From NCBI RefSeq assembly GCF_004345725.1, contig NZ_SLXG01000014.1, forward strand, positions 1-64,000: a DNA stretch of 64,000 bases, given 5' to 3'. The position numbers and the translations under genes are program-made. Under the pieces are notes generated by a model. The model had not been told where the DNA came from. It worked only from the letters and a program-made list of their open reading frames with translations, and did not search any database. Positions 34,668 through 43,882 of the stretch are shown in pieces; the first letter of the stretch is position 1, and each line of letters opens with the position of its first letter. The DNA comes from Crenobacter luteus. GTDB lineage: Bacteria; Pseudomonadota; Gammaproteobacteria; Burkholderiales; Chromobacteriaceae.

Positions 34668-35967
34668 TCAGGGTCTTGAAGCGCCGGTAGCGGTCGTCGT
34701 CGATCGGACGGCCGCTGACGGCATTGTCGACGTAAAACAGGCCGACGAGCGTGTCGCCCGAGAACACGGTCATCACCGCGAACTCGACCGGTTCGCCGGC
34801 GAGGAAGAAGGGGTCGGCGTAGCGGACAGCTAGCTGGGCGCGCGCGTCCGCTGGCGCGTGAAAACTCTGCGGTCGCGCGCACAAGAGCTCGAAGAAACCG
34901 CCCGGCGTGCGCTCGAGCTCGACACGGCGCAAGGGGTGCTCGGCCGACAGGCCGACCTGGTACCTGAGCCGCAGCGCCGGCTGGCCGGCGACGGCCTGCC
35001 AGAACAGCACGCGGTCGAACTTCAGCTCGTTGGCCAGTGTCCGGATCGCCTCGCGCAGCGCGGCGTCCAGGTCGGCCTCGGTCGACAAGGCAGCCACCTC
35101 GCGCGGCGCCGGCGACGGTGCGCCGGGAGACAGGGCGAGGTCGCGCGCCGGGAAGGTATAGCCCGGCGCGCGCGGATGGCGCGCGACCGACAGCGCGGCG
35201 TGCGCGACGGCGGCGTGCAGCGTCGCGAAGTCGCTGCCGATCAGCCGGGCCGCCGCGTCGATGCCGGCCAGGAATTGCGGCCGCCACCAGCCCTGCGCCA
35301 GCCCGTTGGCGGTCGCCACCGCCAGCCGCAATAGCTGGCGCCGCTTCGCGTCCTGGCCGGCGCCAGCGCCGAACAGCGCGGCCAGCCCGGCCGGCAGCGA
35401 GAAGGCGTCGCAAAAGCGCAGCAGCAGCTTGGGGTAGTCGACGCCGAACTCGGCCGACACCGCCGACAGCAGCGGCGCGTCGGGTACATGGTTGCGCTCG
35501 ACGAGGTAGAGGCAGGCAGGCAGGTTGTAGACCAAGGCGGCGAGGAAAACGTCTTCGACTTTGTGCTCGTTCGCGATCGACAGCCATTCCTTGGCGATCA
35601 GCGCGGCGACCCGACCGCGGCCGAGCCAGTCGCCGGCCGCCTCGAAGGTCGCCATGTCGAGCCGTCCCTTGACCGGCCACAGCGGCGGCAGCGGCCCGAG
35701 CCGGCGCGTCGACGCCTCCAGACCGATCAGCATCAGCATCTGCTCGACGGTCGGCGTGCCCTCGGGACGCCGCAGCGCCGCCGACGGGCCGACGGCGCGC
35801 AACAGGTCGAACAGCAGCAGCGGGTCGGACAAGCAGAGGTTGGCCAGGTCGGAGAAGTGGATCAGGTCCGGATGGCGCGCGACGAGCTGCGACAGCTCGA
35901 CCTGCGTACCGGGAAGGACGGGCCATCGCCGCGCGGCGATCGTGGAAAACCAGTCAGCAAGCTCCAT
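34642..35967 (-). CDS. HDOD-domain signalling protein
   Basis: 441 residues. An HDOD domain at about 15-230 (LPGTQVELSQLVARHPDL, LANLCLSDPLLLFDLLRAVG) lacks the HD metal ligands, as is normal for the group. The remainder, with FDRVLFWQAV and FAVMTVFSGDTLVGLFYVDN, looks like a GAF-type sensor. HDOD proteins are output or scaffold modules in cyclic-di-GMP and chemotaxis signalling. Its neighbours include motAB and the PAS transducer. Overlaps both adjacent genes. Confidence 0.85.
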   Translation of the reverse strand: MELADWFSTIAARRWPVLPGTQVELSQLVARHPDLIHFSDLANLCLSDPLLLFDLLRAVGPSAALRRPEGTPTVEQMLMLIGLEASTRRLGPLPPLWPVKGRLDMATFEAAGDWLGRGRVAALIAKEWLSIANEHKVEDVFLAALVYNLPACLYLVERNHVPDAPLLSAVSAEFGVDYPKLLLRFCDAFSLPAGLAALFGAGAGQDAKRRQLLRLAVATANGLAQGWWRPQFLAGIDAAARLIGSDFATLHAAVAHAALSVARHPRAPGYTFPARDLALSPGAPSPAPREVAALSTEADLDAALREAIRTLANELKFDRVLFWQAVAGQPALRLRYQVGLSAEHPLRRVELERTPGGFFELLCARPQSFHAPADARAQLAVRYADPFFLAGEPVEFAVMTVFSGDTLVGLFYVDNAVSGRPIDDDRYRRFKTLIAQLARHA

Positions 35968-36700
35968 GGGGGCGGCGCCACAAGTAAAGCGCCCGCTGCA
36001 GCGGCCCGCCCAGGGGCAGGGTTTCGTCCGCCGTCACGCCGGGCACGGTGAAACTGTTGCTGATCAGCAGGGCGCCGGCCTCGGCCCCCTGCAGGAAACG
36101 CGCCCACACGCGCGGCATCGGTGCCGGCGACAGGAAGACGTAGATCGCGTGGTAGCCGTGCCAGTCGCAACGCCACAGGCTCGCGAAGCGGATGCGCACT
36201 GCAGCCGGGCGGCCGGCGGCGAACCAGCGCCACTTCGCCCACGCCCAGGCCAGCCACGCGTTCTCGACGCCGGTGATCGTCAGGTCCGGACGCCGCCGCG
36301 CCAGCGCCAGCGCCAGCCGCGCATCGCCGCAGCCGGCCTCGAGCAGCGCGGCGCCCTGCGGCAGCCGCTCGGCCAGCGCCTCGACGACGCGCAGATTAGA
36401 ACGGTACAACGGCACGCGTTCGGAAAAGGCGTTGCGGCCAAGACCCAGCGTCAGCGCGAGCGCGGCGAGGTAGAGCCAGGGTGGCAGCGCCAGCGTCAGC
36501 GCCATCGCCACCGTCGGCCACAGCAGCGCGTAAAGCCAGCGCGCCGGCGCGGCGATCCGGCAGGCCATCGCCAGCGCGACCGCCACGAGCGCGGCGAGCG
36601 AGGACCAGGCGAGCGGCTCGGCCAACGGCGCGAACCACAGCCAGGCGAGCGCGGCGGCGGCAAGCTGGATCAGGCCGGGCCGGATGAGGCGACGCATCAC
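35954..36700 (-). CDS. Membrane-anchored class I methyltransferase
   Basis: 248 residues. Three or four hydrophobic helices (about 10-60 and 62-90) precede a SAM domain with motif I AALLEAGCGDARLALALA near 115 and the acidic GVENAWLAWAWAKWRW near 142. The overall pattern (class I fold after membrane helices) recurs next to motAB in related beta-proteobacteria as I know them, but function is undetermined. Overlaps both neighbours by 4-14 nt, so one operon with motB. Repeat copy at 36617 encodes LAE in the membrane part. Confidence 0.75.
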   Translation of the reverse strand: MMRRLIRPGLIQLAAAALAWLWFAPLAEPLAWSSLAALVAVALAMACRIAAPARWLYALLWPTVAMALTLALPPWLYLAALALTLGLGRNAFSERVPLYRSNLRVVEALAERLPQGAALLEAGCGDARLALALARRRPDLTITGVENAWLAWAWAKWRWFAAGRPAAVRIRFASLWRCDWHGYHAIYVFLSPAPMPRVWARFLQGAEAGALLISNSFTVPGVTADETLPLGGPLQRALYLWRRPHGAC

Positions 36701-37581
36701 GGCGTCCCGCTGGAAGTTGGACCGGCTGCGCCGACCGGGGCCGCCGCGTCGGCCGGCAGGCCGTCGCGCAGGATGGCCGCTTCGGTTTCCTTGTTCAGCA
36801 CGACGATCGCGATGCGGCGGTTTTCCGAGCTGAACACGTTCTGACGGTTCAGCGGGTCGGCCGCGGCCAGTCCGACGACGCGCAGCACCTTCTCGTCGAG
36901 CATGCCGCCGGCCAAGAGTTCACGGCGCGCCGCGTTCGCACGGTCGGCCGACAGCTCCCAGTTGCTGTAGGCGCGTTCGCCGCGTGAGAACGGCTTGGCG
37001 TCGGTGTGGCCCGAGATGCTGATGCGGTTGGACACCTCGTTCAGCTCGCGGCCGAGCTCGCGCAGGATGGTCTGCGTGTGCGGCAAGAGCCGGTAGCTGC
37101 CGGAGTCGAACATCGGACGGTTCTGCTCGTCGATGATCTGTACCTGCAAGCCGTCGGGCGTCATCTCCAGCCGCAGCTGGTTCTTGTAGTCCTTGAAGAC
37201 GGGGCTTTGCTCGAGCCGCTGGCGCAGCTTCTGCTGCAGCCGTGTCAGCCGCTGCTTCTCGAGAGACCTCTCCTGCTCCTCGACCTTGGCGACCTGGCCG
37301 CTCTTGCGCGTCAGATCCTGGCCGCCGCCCTTGACGATGGCGTTGGCGTCGCCGCTGCCGCTGCCACCGGCCAGCGCGACCTTCAGCGGCGTGCGGAAGT
37401 ATTCCGAGATGCCCTGCAGGTCGCCCTGCGACACCGAGCCCAGCAGCCACATCAGCAGGAAGAAGGCCATCATCGCCGTCACGAAGTCGGCGTAGGCGAT
37501 CTTCCACGCGCCGCCGTGGTGACCGTGGCCACCCTTCTTGATGCGCTTGACGACGATGGGGCGTTGCGATTCGTCAGCCAT
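36697..37581 (-). CDS. motB: Flagellar motor stator protein MotB
   Basis: 294 residues. A single helix near 28-50 holds the proton-carrying Asp in AYADFVTAMMAFFLLMWL. A linker and plug follow, then the OmpA-like peptidoglycan-binding domain with ISISGHTDAKPFSRGERAYS near 187 and NWELSADRANAARREL. The Ala/Pro-rich tail is variable. With MotA it forms the stator. Ends overlapping the methyltransferase. Confidence 0.96.
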   Translation of the reverse strand: MADESQRPIVVKRIKKGGHGHHGGAWKIAYADFVTAMMAFFLLMWLLGSVSQGDLQGISEYFRTPLKVALAGGSGSGDANAIVKGGGQDLTRKSGQVAKVEEQERSLEKQRLTRLQQKLRQRLEQSPVFKDYKNQLRLEMTPDGLQVQIIDEQNRPMFDSGSYRLLPHTQTILRELGRELNEVSNRISISGHTDAKPFSRGERAYSNWELSADRANAARRELLAGGMLDEKVLRVVGLAAADPLNRQNVFSSENRRIAIVVLNKETEAAILRDGLPADAAAPVGAAGPTSSGTP

Positions 37582-37584
37582 CGC

Positions 37585-38445
37585 TCACCTGCCCTTGGCC
37601 TGCTTGACGTGTTCCTCGAGCTCCTTGAACGACGGCCGGTCGGCCGAGGCGAGCACCTTGCGGCCGAACTCGACCGCGACCTGCGGCGCGTAGCCGTTCA
37701 GGCTCGCCAGCAGCGTGACCTTGACGGTCTGGAAGATGCGCGTGCTGTCGGCCAGCCGGTGCTCGAGGATGGTGGCCAGCGGGCCGACGAAACCGTAGGC
37801 CAGCAAAATGCCGAGGAAGGTGCCGACCAGCGCGGCGGCGATCAGCATGCCGAGCTCGGACGGCGGGATGCCGACCGACTCCATGGTGTGCACGACGCCC
37901 ATCACCGCTGCGACGATACCGAAGGCCGGCAGGCCGTCGGCGAGGCCCTTGACCGCGTTCACCGGAATCTCGCCCTCGTGGTGGTGGGTCTCGATCTCGA
38001 CGTCCATCAGGTTCTCGATCTCGAAGGCGTTCAGGTTGCCGCCGACCATCAGGCGCAGGTAGTCGGTGATGAATTCGACCAGATGGTGGTCGGCGAGGAT
38101 GGTCGGATACTTGGAGAAGATCGGGCTCGATTCGGGGTTCTCGACGTCCGCCTCGATCGACATCAGGCCCTCCTTGCGCACCTTGGTCAACAGCTCGAAC
38201 AAGAGGGCGAACAGCTCCATGTAGATCGCCTTGTTGTACTTGCTGCCCTTGAACACGGTCGGGAAGGCCTTCAGGGTGGCCTTCAGCGGCGCGCCGCCGT
38301 TGGCGACGACGAAGGCGCCGATGGCCGCACCGCCGATCATCAGGATCTCGACCGGCTGGAACAAGGAGGCCAGATGACCGCCGGCCAGCGCGAAGCCGCC
38401 GAGCACCGAGGCGAGAATGATGAAATAACCGATCCCGACGAACAT
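37585..38445 (-). CDS. motA: Flagellar motor stator protein MotA
   Basis: 286 residues from ATG 38445, four transmembrane helices (two at about 1-50, two at about 170-225). The motif GLADGLPAFGIVAAVMGVVH near 166-185 carries the functional proline, and a second proline lies near 222. The family's large cytoplasmic loop between helices 2 and 3 includes the torque-generating region. MotB follows 3 nt later. Proton-type stator is inferred from MotB. Confidence 0.96.
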   Translation of the reverse strand: MFVGIGYFIILASVLGGFALAGGHLASLFQPVEILMIGGAAIGAFVVANGGAPLKATLKAFPTVFKGSKYNKAIYMELFALLFELLTKVRKEGLMSIEADVENPESSPIFSKYPTILADHHLVEFITDYLRLMVGGNLNAFEIENLMDVEIETHHHEGEIPVNAVKGLADGLPAFGIVAAVMGVVHTMESVGIPPSELGMLIAAALVGTFLGILLAYGFVGPLATILEHRLADSTRIFQTVKVTLLASLNGYAPQVAVEFGRKVLASADRPSFKELEEHVKQAKGR

Positions 38446-38517
38446 GCATCCGATCCTGTGTGTTGGAAGTGTCGGGCGAAAACGCCCCCACCCGCTTCGA
38501 ATAGCGATTGGGGGATG

Positions 38518-38523
38518 ATTGTA
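38518..38523 (-). promoter_or_regulatory. Candidate motA promoter (extended -10)
   Basis: Minus-strand TGCTACAAT includes TACAAT at 38523-38518 with the TGn extension, about 73 nt before the motA ATG. A weak TTGCGC -35 lies near 38540. No flagellar sigma-28 box was recognised. Confidence 0.45.
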
Positions 38524-38590
38524 GCAAAGATATGCCTTGCGCAAAGCGCGCGGCATGAGGGCGCCCGCATGGGGAGCCCGCCATGCCCTT

Positions 38591-39925
38591 TCATACGTGC
38601 AGCAGCAGGAATTTGCGCTCCCACGGGCTGATCACCCGGAAATATTCGGCGAATTCCTTCTGCTTGAGCGCGACGTACATATCGACGAAACGTCGGCCGA
38701 GCACGCTGGCGAGCGCCTCGCTGCCGGAGAGCATCTCGAGCGCGTCGTCGGTGCTGGCCGGGAACTGGTAGGGCAGCTCGTAGGCGTTGCTCTGCATCGG
38801 CTCGGTGCAGTCTATCCTACGCACCATGCCCAGATAACCGCAGGCCAGCGTCGCGGCCATCGCCAGGTAGGGGTTGACGTCGACGCCGGCGACGCGGTTC
38901 TCGATGCGGCGGTTCTCGGGCGAGGAATGCGGCACGCGGAAGCCGACCGTGCGGTTGTCGTAACCCCACTGTACGTTGATCGGCGCGGCGGTGTAGCGCG
39001 ACAACCGGCGCAGCGAATTCACGTAGGGCGCGAAGAAGGGCATGCCCTGCGGCAGGAAGGTCTGCAGCCCGCCGAGGTAGTGGAAGAAGGCCGGCGAGGG
39101 CTTGCCGTCGGGCAGGGTGAACAGGTTGCGGCCGGTCTTCACCTCGCGCACGCTCTGGTGCATGTGCATCGCGCTGCCGGGCTCGCTCTCCATCGGCTTG
39201 GCCATGAAGGTCGCGTACATCTGATGACGGAACGCCGCCTCGCGTACGGTGCGCTTGAACAGGAAGACCTGGTCGGCCAGGTCGAGCGGGTCGCCGTGCA
39301 CGAAATTGATTTCCATCTGGCAAGCGCCGATCTCGTGGATCAGCGTGTCGATGCCCAGCCCCTGCGCGTCGCAGTAGTCGTAGATGTCCTCGAACAGCGG
39401 GTCGAACTCGTTGACCGCGTCGATCGCGTAGGAGCGCCGGCCAAACTCGGTGCGGCCGGTGCGACCGATGGGCGGCGCCAGCGGCACGTCGGGGTCGGGG
39501 TTGGGTGCGACGAGGTAGAACTCCATCTCGGGCGCGAGCACCGGCGCCCAGCCCTGCTCGGCGTACAGCGCGAGCACGCGCTTGAGCACGTTGCGCGGCG
39601 CGACGTCGACCACCTGGCCGTCGGAGCGGAAACAGTCGAAGATCAGCTGGGCGGTCGGGTCGGTTGCCCACGGCACGACCCGCAGCGTGGCCGGGTCGGG
39701 CCTGAGCACCATGTCGGGGTCGGTCAGGTCGAGCATGTGGGCGTCCGGGTAGTCGCCGGTCACCGTCTGCAGCAGCGCCACCTCGGGCAGCCGCATTTCC
39801 TGATCGGACGCAAACTTTTCCTTCGGAATGATCTTGCCGCGTGCGACGCCGGCCATGTCCGGCAGGATGCACTCCACTTCGGTGATGCGTCGGTCGCGCA
39901 TCCACTCCAATATCGGGTTGGCCAT
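38591..39925 (-). CDS. Glutamine-synthetase-family gamma-glutamylpolyamine synthetase (PuuA-like)
   Basis: 444 residues from ATG 39925. The glutamine-synthetase catalytic centre is present (VLAPEMEFYLVAP near 133, SAMHMHQSV near 255, and INVQWGYDNRTVGFRVP near 321). Length and the missing adenylylation tyrosine loop place it in the PuuA/FluG branch, not GlnA. PuuA ligates glutamate to putrescine. Adjacent PuuD-like hydrolase supports this pathway, although no puuB, puuC or permease is nearby, so the link to putrescine is inferred. Confidence 0.85.
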   Translation of the reverse strand: MANPILEWMRDRRITEVECILPDMAGVARGKIIPKEKFASDQEMRLPEVALLQTVTGDYPDAHMLDLTDPDMVLRPDPATLRVVPWATDPTAQLIFDCFRSDGQVVDVAPRNVLKRVLALYAEQGWAPVLAPEMEFYLVAPNPDPDVPLAPPIGRTGRTEFGRRSYAIDAVNEFDPLFEDIYDYCDAQGLGIDTLIHEIGACQMEINFVHGDPLDLADQVFLFKRTVREAAFRHQMYATFMAKPMESEPGSAMHMHQSVREVKTGRNLFTLPDGKPSPAFFHYLGGLQTFLPQGMPFFAPYVNSLRRLSRYTAAPINVQWGYDNRTVGFRVPHSSPENRRIENRVAGVDVNPYLAMAATLACGYLGMVRRIDCTEPMQSNAYELPYQFPASTDDALEMLSGSEALASVLGRRFVDMYVALKQKEFAEYFRVISPWERKFLLLHV

Positions 39926-40018
39926 GACGGGCTCCTCCTTGCGCTTTGCAGGCCGGATTGACGACGTCGACGGCGACCCGGGGCGCAAGGCCCCTCCCCT
40001 TTCTTTCCGCGCCGAAGG

Positions 40019-40774
40019 CTACTCCAGCCGCTTGTCGCGGTGGCTCCGGCACGCGTCGCCGAAGGCGCGGAAAATCGCTGTCGACACAGGGTTGTTCCAG
40101 TATTGCCACTCGGGATGCCACTGCAGCGCAAGCAGGAAGCCACGCGCGGCGTCCATCCGGAACGCTTCGACGAGACCGTCTTCGGCCACGCCCTCGACCA
40201 CCAGCCCGGGCGCCAGTCGCTTGACGCCCTGCTGGTGCAGCGAATTCACCTCGATGCGCTCGCTTCCGGCCCACTCGGCCAACCATCCGCCCGGCGTGAG
40301 GTTCACATGGTGCGCCGGACCGTACTGCCGTTCGAGCGGCGCGTCGCTCGACTCGCGATGGTCGAAATAGCCCGGCTCGTCCTGCACGTGCTGGTAAAGC
40401 TCGCCGCCGAGTGCGACGTTGACCTCCTGTGCGCCGCGGCAGATGCCGAGCACCGGCAAGCCCCGCTCGACCGCGCGGACCACCAGCGGCAGCGTGCTCG
40501 CGTCGCGCCCCGGGTCGTGCAGCATGCCCGCGCGACTGGGGGCGCCGCCGTAGAGGTGGGGCTGGATGTTGGACGGCGAGCCGGGCAGCAGGATGCCGTC
40601 CAGCCAGCCGAGCGTCTCGTCGAGCAGGGCATCGTCGCCCAGCGACGGAATCAGCCACGGCAGCGCGCCGGCGCCGCTGGTCAGCGCGGTGATGTATTTC
40701 TCGCCGACCGCGTGGAACGGGAAGGCGTGGAACAGCTTGATATCGCAGGGGATGCCAACCACCGGACGCTTCAT
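40019..40774 (-). CDS. Class I glutamine-amidotransferase-like gamma-glutamyl-GABA hydrolase (PuuD-like)
   Basis: 251 residues from ATG 40774. Nucleophile elbow LPVLGICRGAQEVNVALGG near 104-122 and His-Glu in LALQWHPEWQ near 225. GILLPGSPSNIQPHLYGG is typical of peptidase C26 PuuD. It releases GABA from gamma-glutamyl-GABA. The gene ends 94 nt before the PuuA-like start, in the same direction. Repeat copy at 40274 encodes LAE. Confidence 0.87.
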   Translation of the reverse strand: MKRPVVGIPCDIKLFHAFPFHAVGEKYITALTSGAGALPWLIPSLGDDALLDETLGWLDGILLPGSPSNIQPHLYGGAPSRAGMLHDPGRDASTLPLVVRAVERGLPVLGICRGAQEVNVALGGELYQHVQDEPGYFDHRESSDAPLERQYGPAHHVNLTPGGWLAEWAGSERIEVNSLHQQGVKRLAPGLVVEGVAEDGLVEAFRMDAARGFLLALQWHPEWQYWNNPVSTAIFRAFGDACRSHRDKRLE

Positions 40775-40794
40775 CGTTGCTTCTCCCGTCGACG

Positions 40795-41919
40795 CTATTC
40801 GGATTGCGCGAGCGCCAGCAGCGGCTCGACGTAGGGCAGGCCGAGCGCCTCGGCGACCGCCGGGTGGGTCATGCGCCCCCGGCACACGTTCAGACCGTTG
40901 CGCAGATGCGGGTTCGCCATCAGCGCGGCGCGCCAGCCCTGGTCGGCCAGCGCCAGCGCGTAGGGCAGCGTCGCGTGCGTGAGTGCCTGCGTGGCGGTGC
41001 GCGCGACGCCGCCTGGCATGTTGGCGACGCAATAGTGGACGATGCCGTCGACGACGTAGGTCGGATTCTGATGCGTGGTCGGCCGGCTGGTCTCGAAGCA
41101 ACCGCCCTGGTCGATCGCGACGTCGACCAGCACCGCACCCGGCGGCATGGACTTGAGCATGCTCCGCGACACCAGCCGGGGCGCGGCGGCGCCCGGTACC
41201 AGCACCGCGCCGACGACCAGGTCGGCGTCGCGGATCGCCGCCTCGATATGGCTCTGGCTAGAAAACAGCGTCTTGATGCGGCCGCCGAACAGGTTGTCGA
41301 TCTCGCGCAACCGCGGCAACGACTTGTCGAGGATCATGACGTCGGCGCCCAGCCCCATCGCGGTCCGCGCCGCGTTCAGGCCGACTACGCCACCGCCGAG
41401 CACCACCACGCGCGCCGGCGGCACGCCCGGCACACCCGACAGCAGCACGCCGCGCCCGCCCTGCGCCTTTTCGAGCGCGTGCGCGCCAGCCTGGATCGCC
41501 ATGCGGCCGGCGACCTCCGACATCGGCGCCAAGAGCGGCAGGCCGCCGCGCTCGTCGGTCACCGTCTCGTAGGCGATCGCCACCGCGCCGGACTCGACCA
41601 GCAGGGCGGCCTGCCCCGGGTCGGGCGCCAGGTGCAGATAGGTGAACAGGACCTGGTCCGGGCGCAGCATGCGGCACTCGACCGGCTGGGGCTCCTTGAC
41701 CTTGATCACCAGTTCGGCACGCGCAAACACCGACTCGGCGTCGGGCAGGATCGACGCACCGGCCTCGAGGTACTGTTCGTCGGAAAAGCCGATCGCCTGA
41801 CCGGCGTGCGCCTGCACCAGCACCTTGTGGCCGTGCGCGACGAGTTCGCGCACGCCGGACGGGGTCAGCCCCACGCGGTACTCGTGATTCTTGATTTCCT
41901 TCGGTACGCCGATCTCCAT
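40795..41919 (-). CDS. ald: Alanine dehydrogenase
   Basis: 374 residues from ATG 41919. It opens [20 protein letters not shown]. Substrate residues appear as [11 protein letters not shown] near 72 and FTYLHLAPD near 94. The NAD fold is [20 protein letters not shown] near 169. The enzyme interconverts alanine with pyruvate plus ammonia and NADH. It is cotranscribed with the Puu-like genes (20-nt gap), tying pyruvate and GABA nitrogen metabolism together. Confidence 0.94.
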   Translation of the reverse strand: MEIGVPKEIKNHEYRVGLTPSGVRELVAHGHKVLVQAHAGQAIGFSDEQYLEAGASILPDAESVFARAELVIKVKEPQPVECRMLRPDQVLFTYLHLAPDPGQAALLVESGAVAIAYETVTDERGGLPLLAPMSEVAGRMAIQAGAHALEKAQGGRGVLLSGVPGVPPARVVVLGGGVVGLNAARTAMGLGADVMILDKSLPRLREIDNLFGGRIKTLFSSQSHIEAAIRDADLVVGAVLVPGAAAPRLVSRSMLKSMPPGAVLVDVAIDQGGCFETSRPTTHQNPTYVVDGIVHYCVANMPGGVARTATQALTHATLPYALALADQGWRAALMANPHLRNGLNVCRGRMTHPAVAEALGLPYVEPLLALAQSE

Positions 41920-42073
41920 CGCGGCCTCCTCGAACAAGGGTCGTCGCGTCCGGCCCTGGCGGGCCGGACGCCGTCGTTTGGCGACGTATTGCTTTGATAT
42001 TGGATGCAGAAGCGCCGACTTGCCAAACCGTGCCACGTCGCGCGCCCGGCACGACGCGAGGAAACCGCGCAGA

Positions 42074-42109
42074 CAGCACAAGGGGCGCCAGATGGCGCCC
42101 CTTGTGCTG
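42074..42109. repeat. Perfect 17-bp inverted repeat upstream of ald
   Basis: CAGCACAAGGGGCGCCA (42074-42090) is an exact inverse complement of TGGCGCCCCTTGTGCTG (42093-42109), with GA between. It lies between yajQ and ald, 155-190 bp upstream of ald. No T-run follows on either strand. It may be a factor-assisted terminator of yajQ or an operator. Confidence 0.6.
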
Positions 42110-42125
42110 CCGGGACCGCTGCGGC

Positions 42126-42611
42126 TCAGTCGCGGAAATTGTTGTACTGCAGCGGGAAGTCGACGACCTCCTTGCGAGCCAGCGCGATCACCTCCTGCAG
42201 CACGTCGCGCTTGGCGCCGGAAACCCTGACCGCCTCGCCCTGGATGCTGGCCTGGACCTTGAGCTTGGAGTCTTTGATCAGTTTGACGATGCGCTTGGCC
42301 AGCTCGGTGTCGATCCCCTCCTTGACGGTGATCGCGCGCTTGACCTTGTTGCCGCTGACCTTCTCGAGCTTGCCCTCGTCGAGGCAGCGCACGTCGACGC
42401 CGCGCTTGGACAGCTTGCCGATCAGGATTTCCTTGACCTGGTCGAGCTGGAATTCGGAGTCGGCAAACAGCGTCAGCACCTTGTCGGCCGCTTCGATGCG
42501 GGCGTCGCTACCCTTGAAATCGTAACGGGTCGACACCTCCTTGTTGGCCTGGTCCACGGCGTTGCGCACTTCGACCTTGTTGACTTCGGACACGATATCG
42601 AACGACGGCAT
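42126..42611 (-). CDS. YajQ-family nucleotide-binding protein
   Basis: 161 residues, full length. It begins [20 protein letters not shown] and ends [12 protein letters not shown], the exact family boundaries. Duplicate ferredoxin-like domains bind nucleotides, and some YajQ proteins bind cyclic di-GMP and act in virulence regulation. The window also has one GGDEF enzyme and an HDOD protein, so a signalling role is possible but not shown. Confidence 0.95.
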   Translation of the reverse strand: MPSFDIVSEVNKVEVRNAVDQANKEVSTRYDFKGSDARIEAADKVLTLFADSEFQLDQVKEILIGKLSKRGVDVRCLDEGKLEKVSGNKVKRAITVKEGIDTELAKRIVKLIKDSKLKVQASIQGEAVRVSGAKRDVLQEVIALARKEVVDFPLQYNNFRD

Positions 42612-42713
42612 TGCTGGCTTTCCTGTATCTGGTCGGTATGCGGCGGCGACATGCCGCCGGTTCTGCGGGCCTTATACCGCCGGAGCACAGCGCATGGCAA
42701 GCGCCTGACCGGC

Positions 42714-43202
42714 TCAGACCGCCGTTGGGCGGCGCGCGGCGCGCTCGGCCAACAGCCGCGCCAGTCCCCGCTCACCCTCGCGCATCACCCGGTCGTGGTT
42801 CCACACGAACACCGGCCGGGCCAGCGGCGCCAGCCAGTTCATCCACGCCCGCGTGGTCTGCACATGCCACTCGTAGCACACCTCGGTGACGCCGTTTTCG
42901 CACGAGAAGCGCCAGCAGCCCCGCCCCTCGAGCTCGCCCTCGACACGAGCCTCGAGCCGGTGCAGGCGTTCGACGCGCGTCACGCGCGTCTCGAAGGTCA
43001 GGCTGTAAGGCAGGACGCTGCGCCACGTCAGCCGCTGGCGCGCGCCGACGCCATCGGCCGCACCGCGATCGAGGTCGACGACCCGCTCGACCCCGCGCCA
43101 CCACGACGGCCAGTTGGCCGAGTCGTAGATCGCCTCCCAGACCGCGTCCAGCGGCGCGTCAAAGCGCCAACGCGTCAGCAAGCGGTATTCTCGCCGTCTC
43201 AT
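42714..43202 (-). CDS. SRPBCC/polyketide-cyclase-type lipid-binding protein
   Basis: 162 residues from ATG 43202, overlapping the previous stop. It begins YRLLTRWRFDAPLDAVWEAI, then SANWPSWWRGVERV, a START-like helix-grip pattern for hydrophobic ligands. No signal peptide. It is the last of four coupled genes with a LolA-like protein, a cupredoxin and a mini-lipoprotein. Contains two repeat copies (42744 LAE, 43113 SAN). Confidence 0.78.
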   Translation of the reverse strand: MRRREYRLLTRWRFDAPLDAVWEAIYDSANWPSWWRGVERVVDLDRGAADGVGARQRLTWRSVLPYSLTFETRVTRVERLHRLEARVEGELEGRGCWRFSCENGVTEVCYEWHVQTTRAWMNWLAPLARPVFVWNHDRVMREGERGLARLLAERAARRPTAV

Positions 43203-43879
43203 CGGCTGGGCCGGAAGAACGCGTCGGGGAAGGCGACGTCGCGCTCGACTTGGTCCAGCGTCACCACCTCGACCGGCGCACCTCGCGCGTCGTAGCTCTC
43301 GACACGCACCGGGAACAGCGTCGCGCGTTCGAACCACACCCGGTAGCGCGCCACCTCGCCGATGGATCGACCCGCGGCGCCGACGATCTCGACGCCAAAC
43401 GCCCCCGGCAACACCGGGGCCGACGCGTCCAGCTCGACCACCCTGCCGCCGTGGCGCAGCGCCTGCAGATGTTCGAGCAAGGCGCCGACGTCGGAGCGGT
43501 CGATACGATGGCCGCGCCGGTCGCGCAGCAGGGGATTGTCCGGCGACAGCTCGAGCACCGGCTTGCGGTCGACGCCGAAGGGCCACAGGCGGACGCGGCG
43601 CACGGTCGGGTCGAACACCAGCACCGCGCCGACGTGCGGCCCGAGAAAGTCCATCCGGACCCAGCCTGGCCGGCGAAAGGCATAGCGCAGGCTCCGCCTT
43701 TCGCCGTCTGCCGCGACCGAGACGACCGTCGCCGCGTAGCCGGACAGCGCGGCGTAACGCGCCTCGGCCGCGTCGAGCAACGCTGCACCGTCAGGCGGCG
43801 CAGCAAAACCAGCCGACGCGACCAAACCGAACACGCACGCCGCCCGGACCGGCACGCCCAAGGCTTCGCGCACCGTCAC
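43199..43879 (-). CDS. Exported LolA/LppX-fold periplasmic protein
   Basis: 226 residues. Signal peptide VPVRAACVFGLVASAGFAAP. Mature sequence (AEARYAALSGYAATVVSVA, YAFRRPGWVRMDFLGPHVGA, VEVVTLDQVERDVAFPDAFF) has the incomplete beta-barrel pattern of the LolA/RseB/LppX clan that carries lipids or lipoproteins across the periplasm. It is not LolA itself. The gene overlaps SRPBCC and is 3 nt from the cupredoxin stop. Confidence 0.72.
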   Translation of the reverse strand: MTVREALGVPVRAACVFGLVASAGFAAPPDGAALLDAAEARYAALSGYAATVVSVAADGERRSLRYAFRRPGWVRMDFLGPHVGAVLVFDPTVRRVRLWPFGVDRKPVLELSPDNPLLRDRRGHRIDRSDVGALLEHLQALRHGGRVVELDASAPVLPGAFGVEIVGAAGRSIGEVARYRVWFERATLFPVRVESYDARGAPVEVVTLDQVERDVAFPDAFFRPSR

Positions 43880-43882
43880 GAC

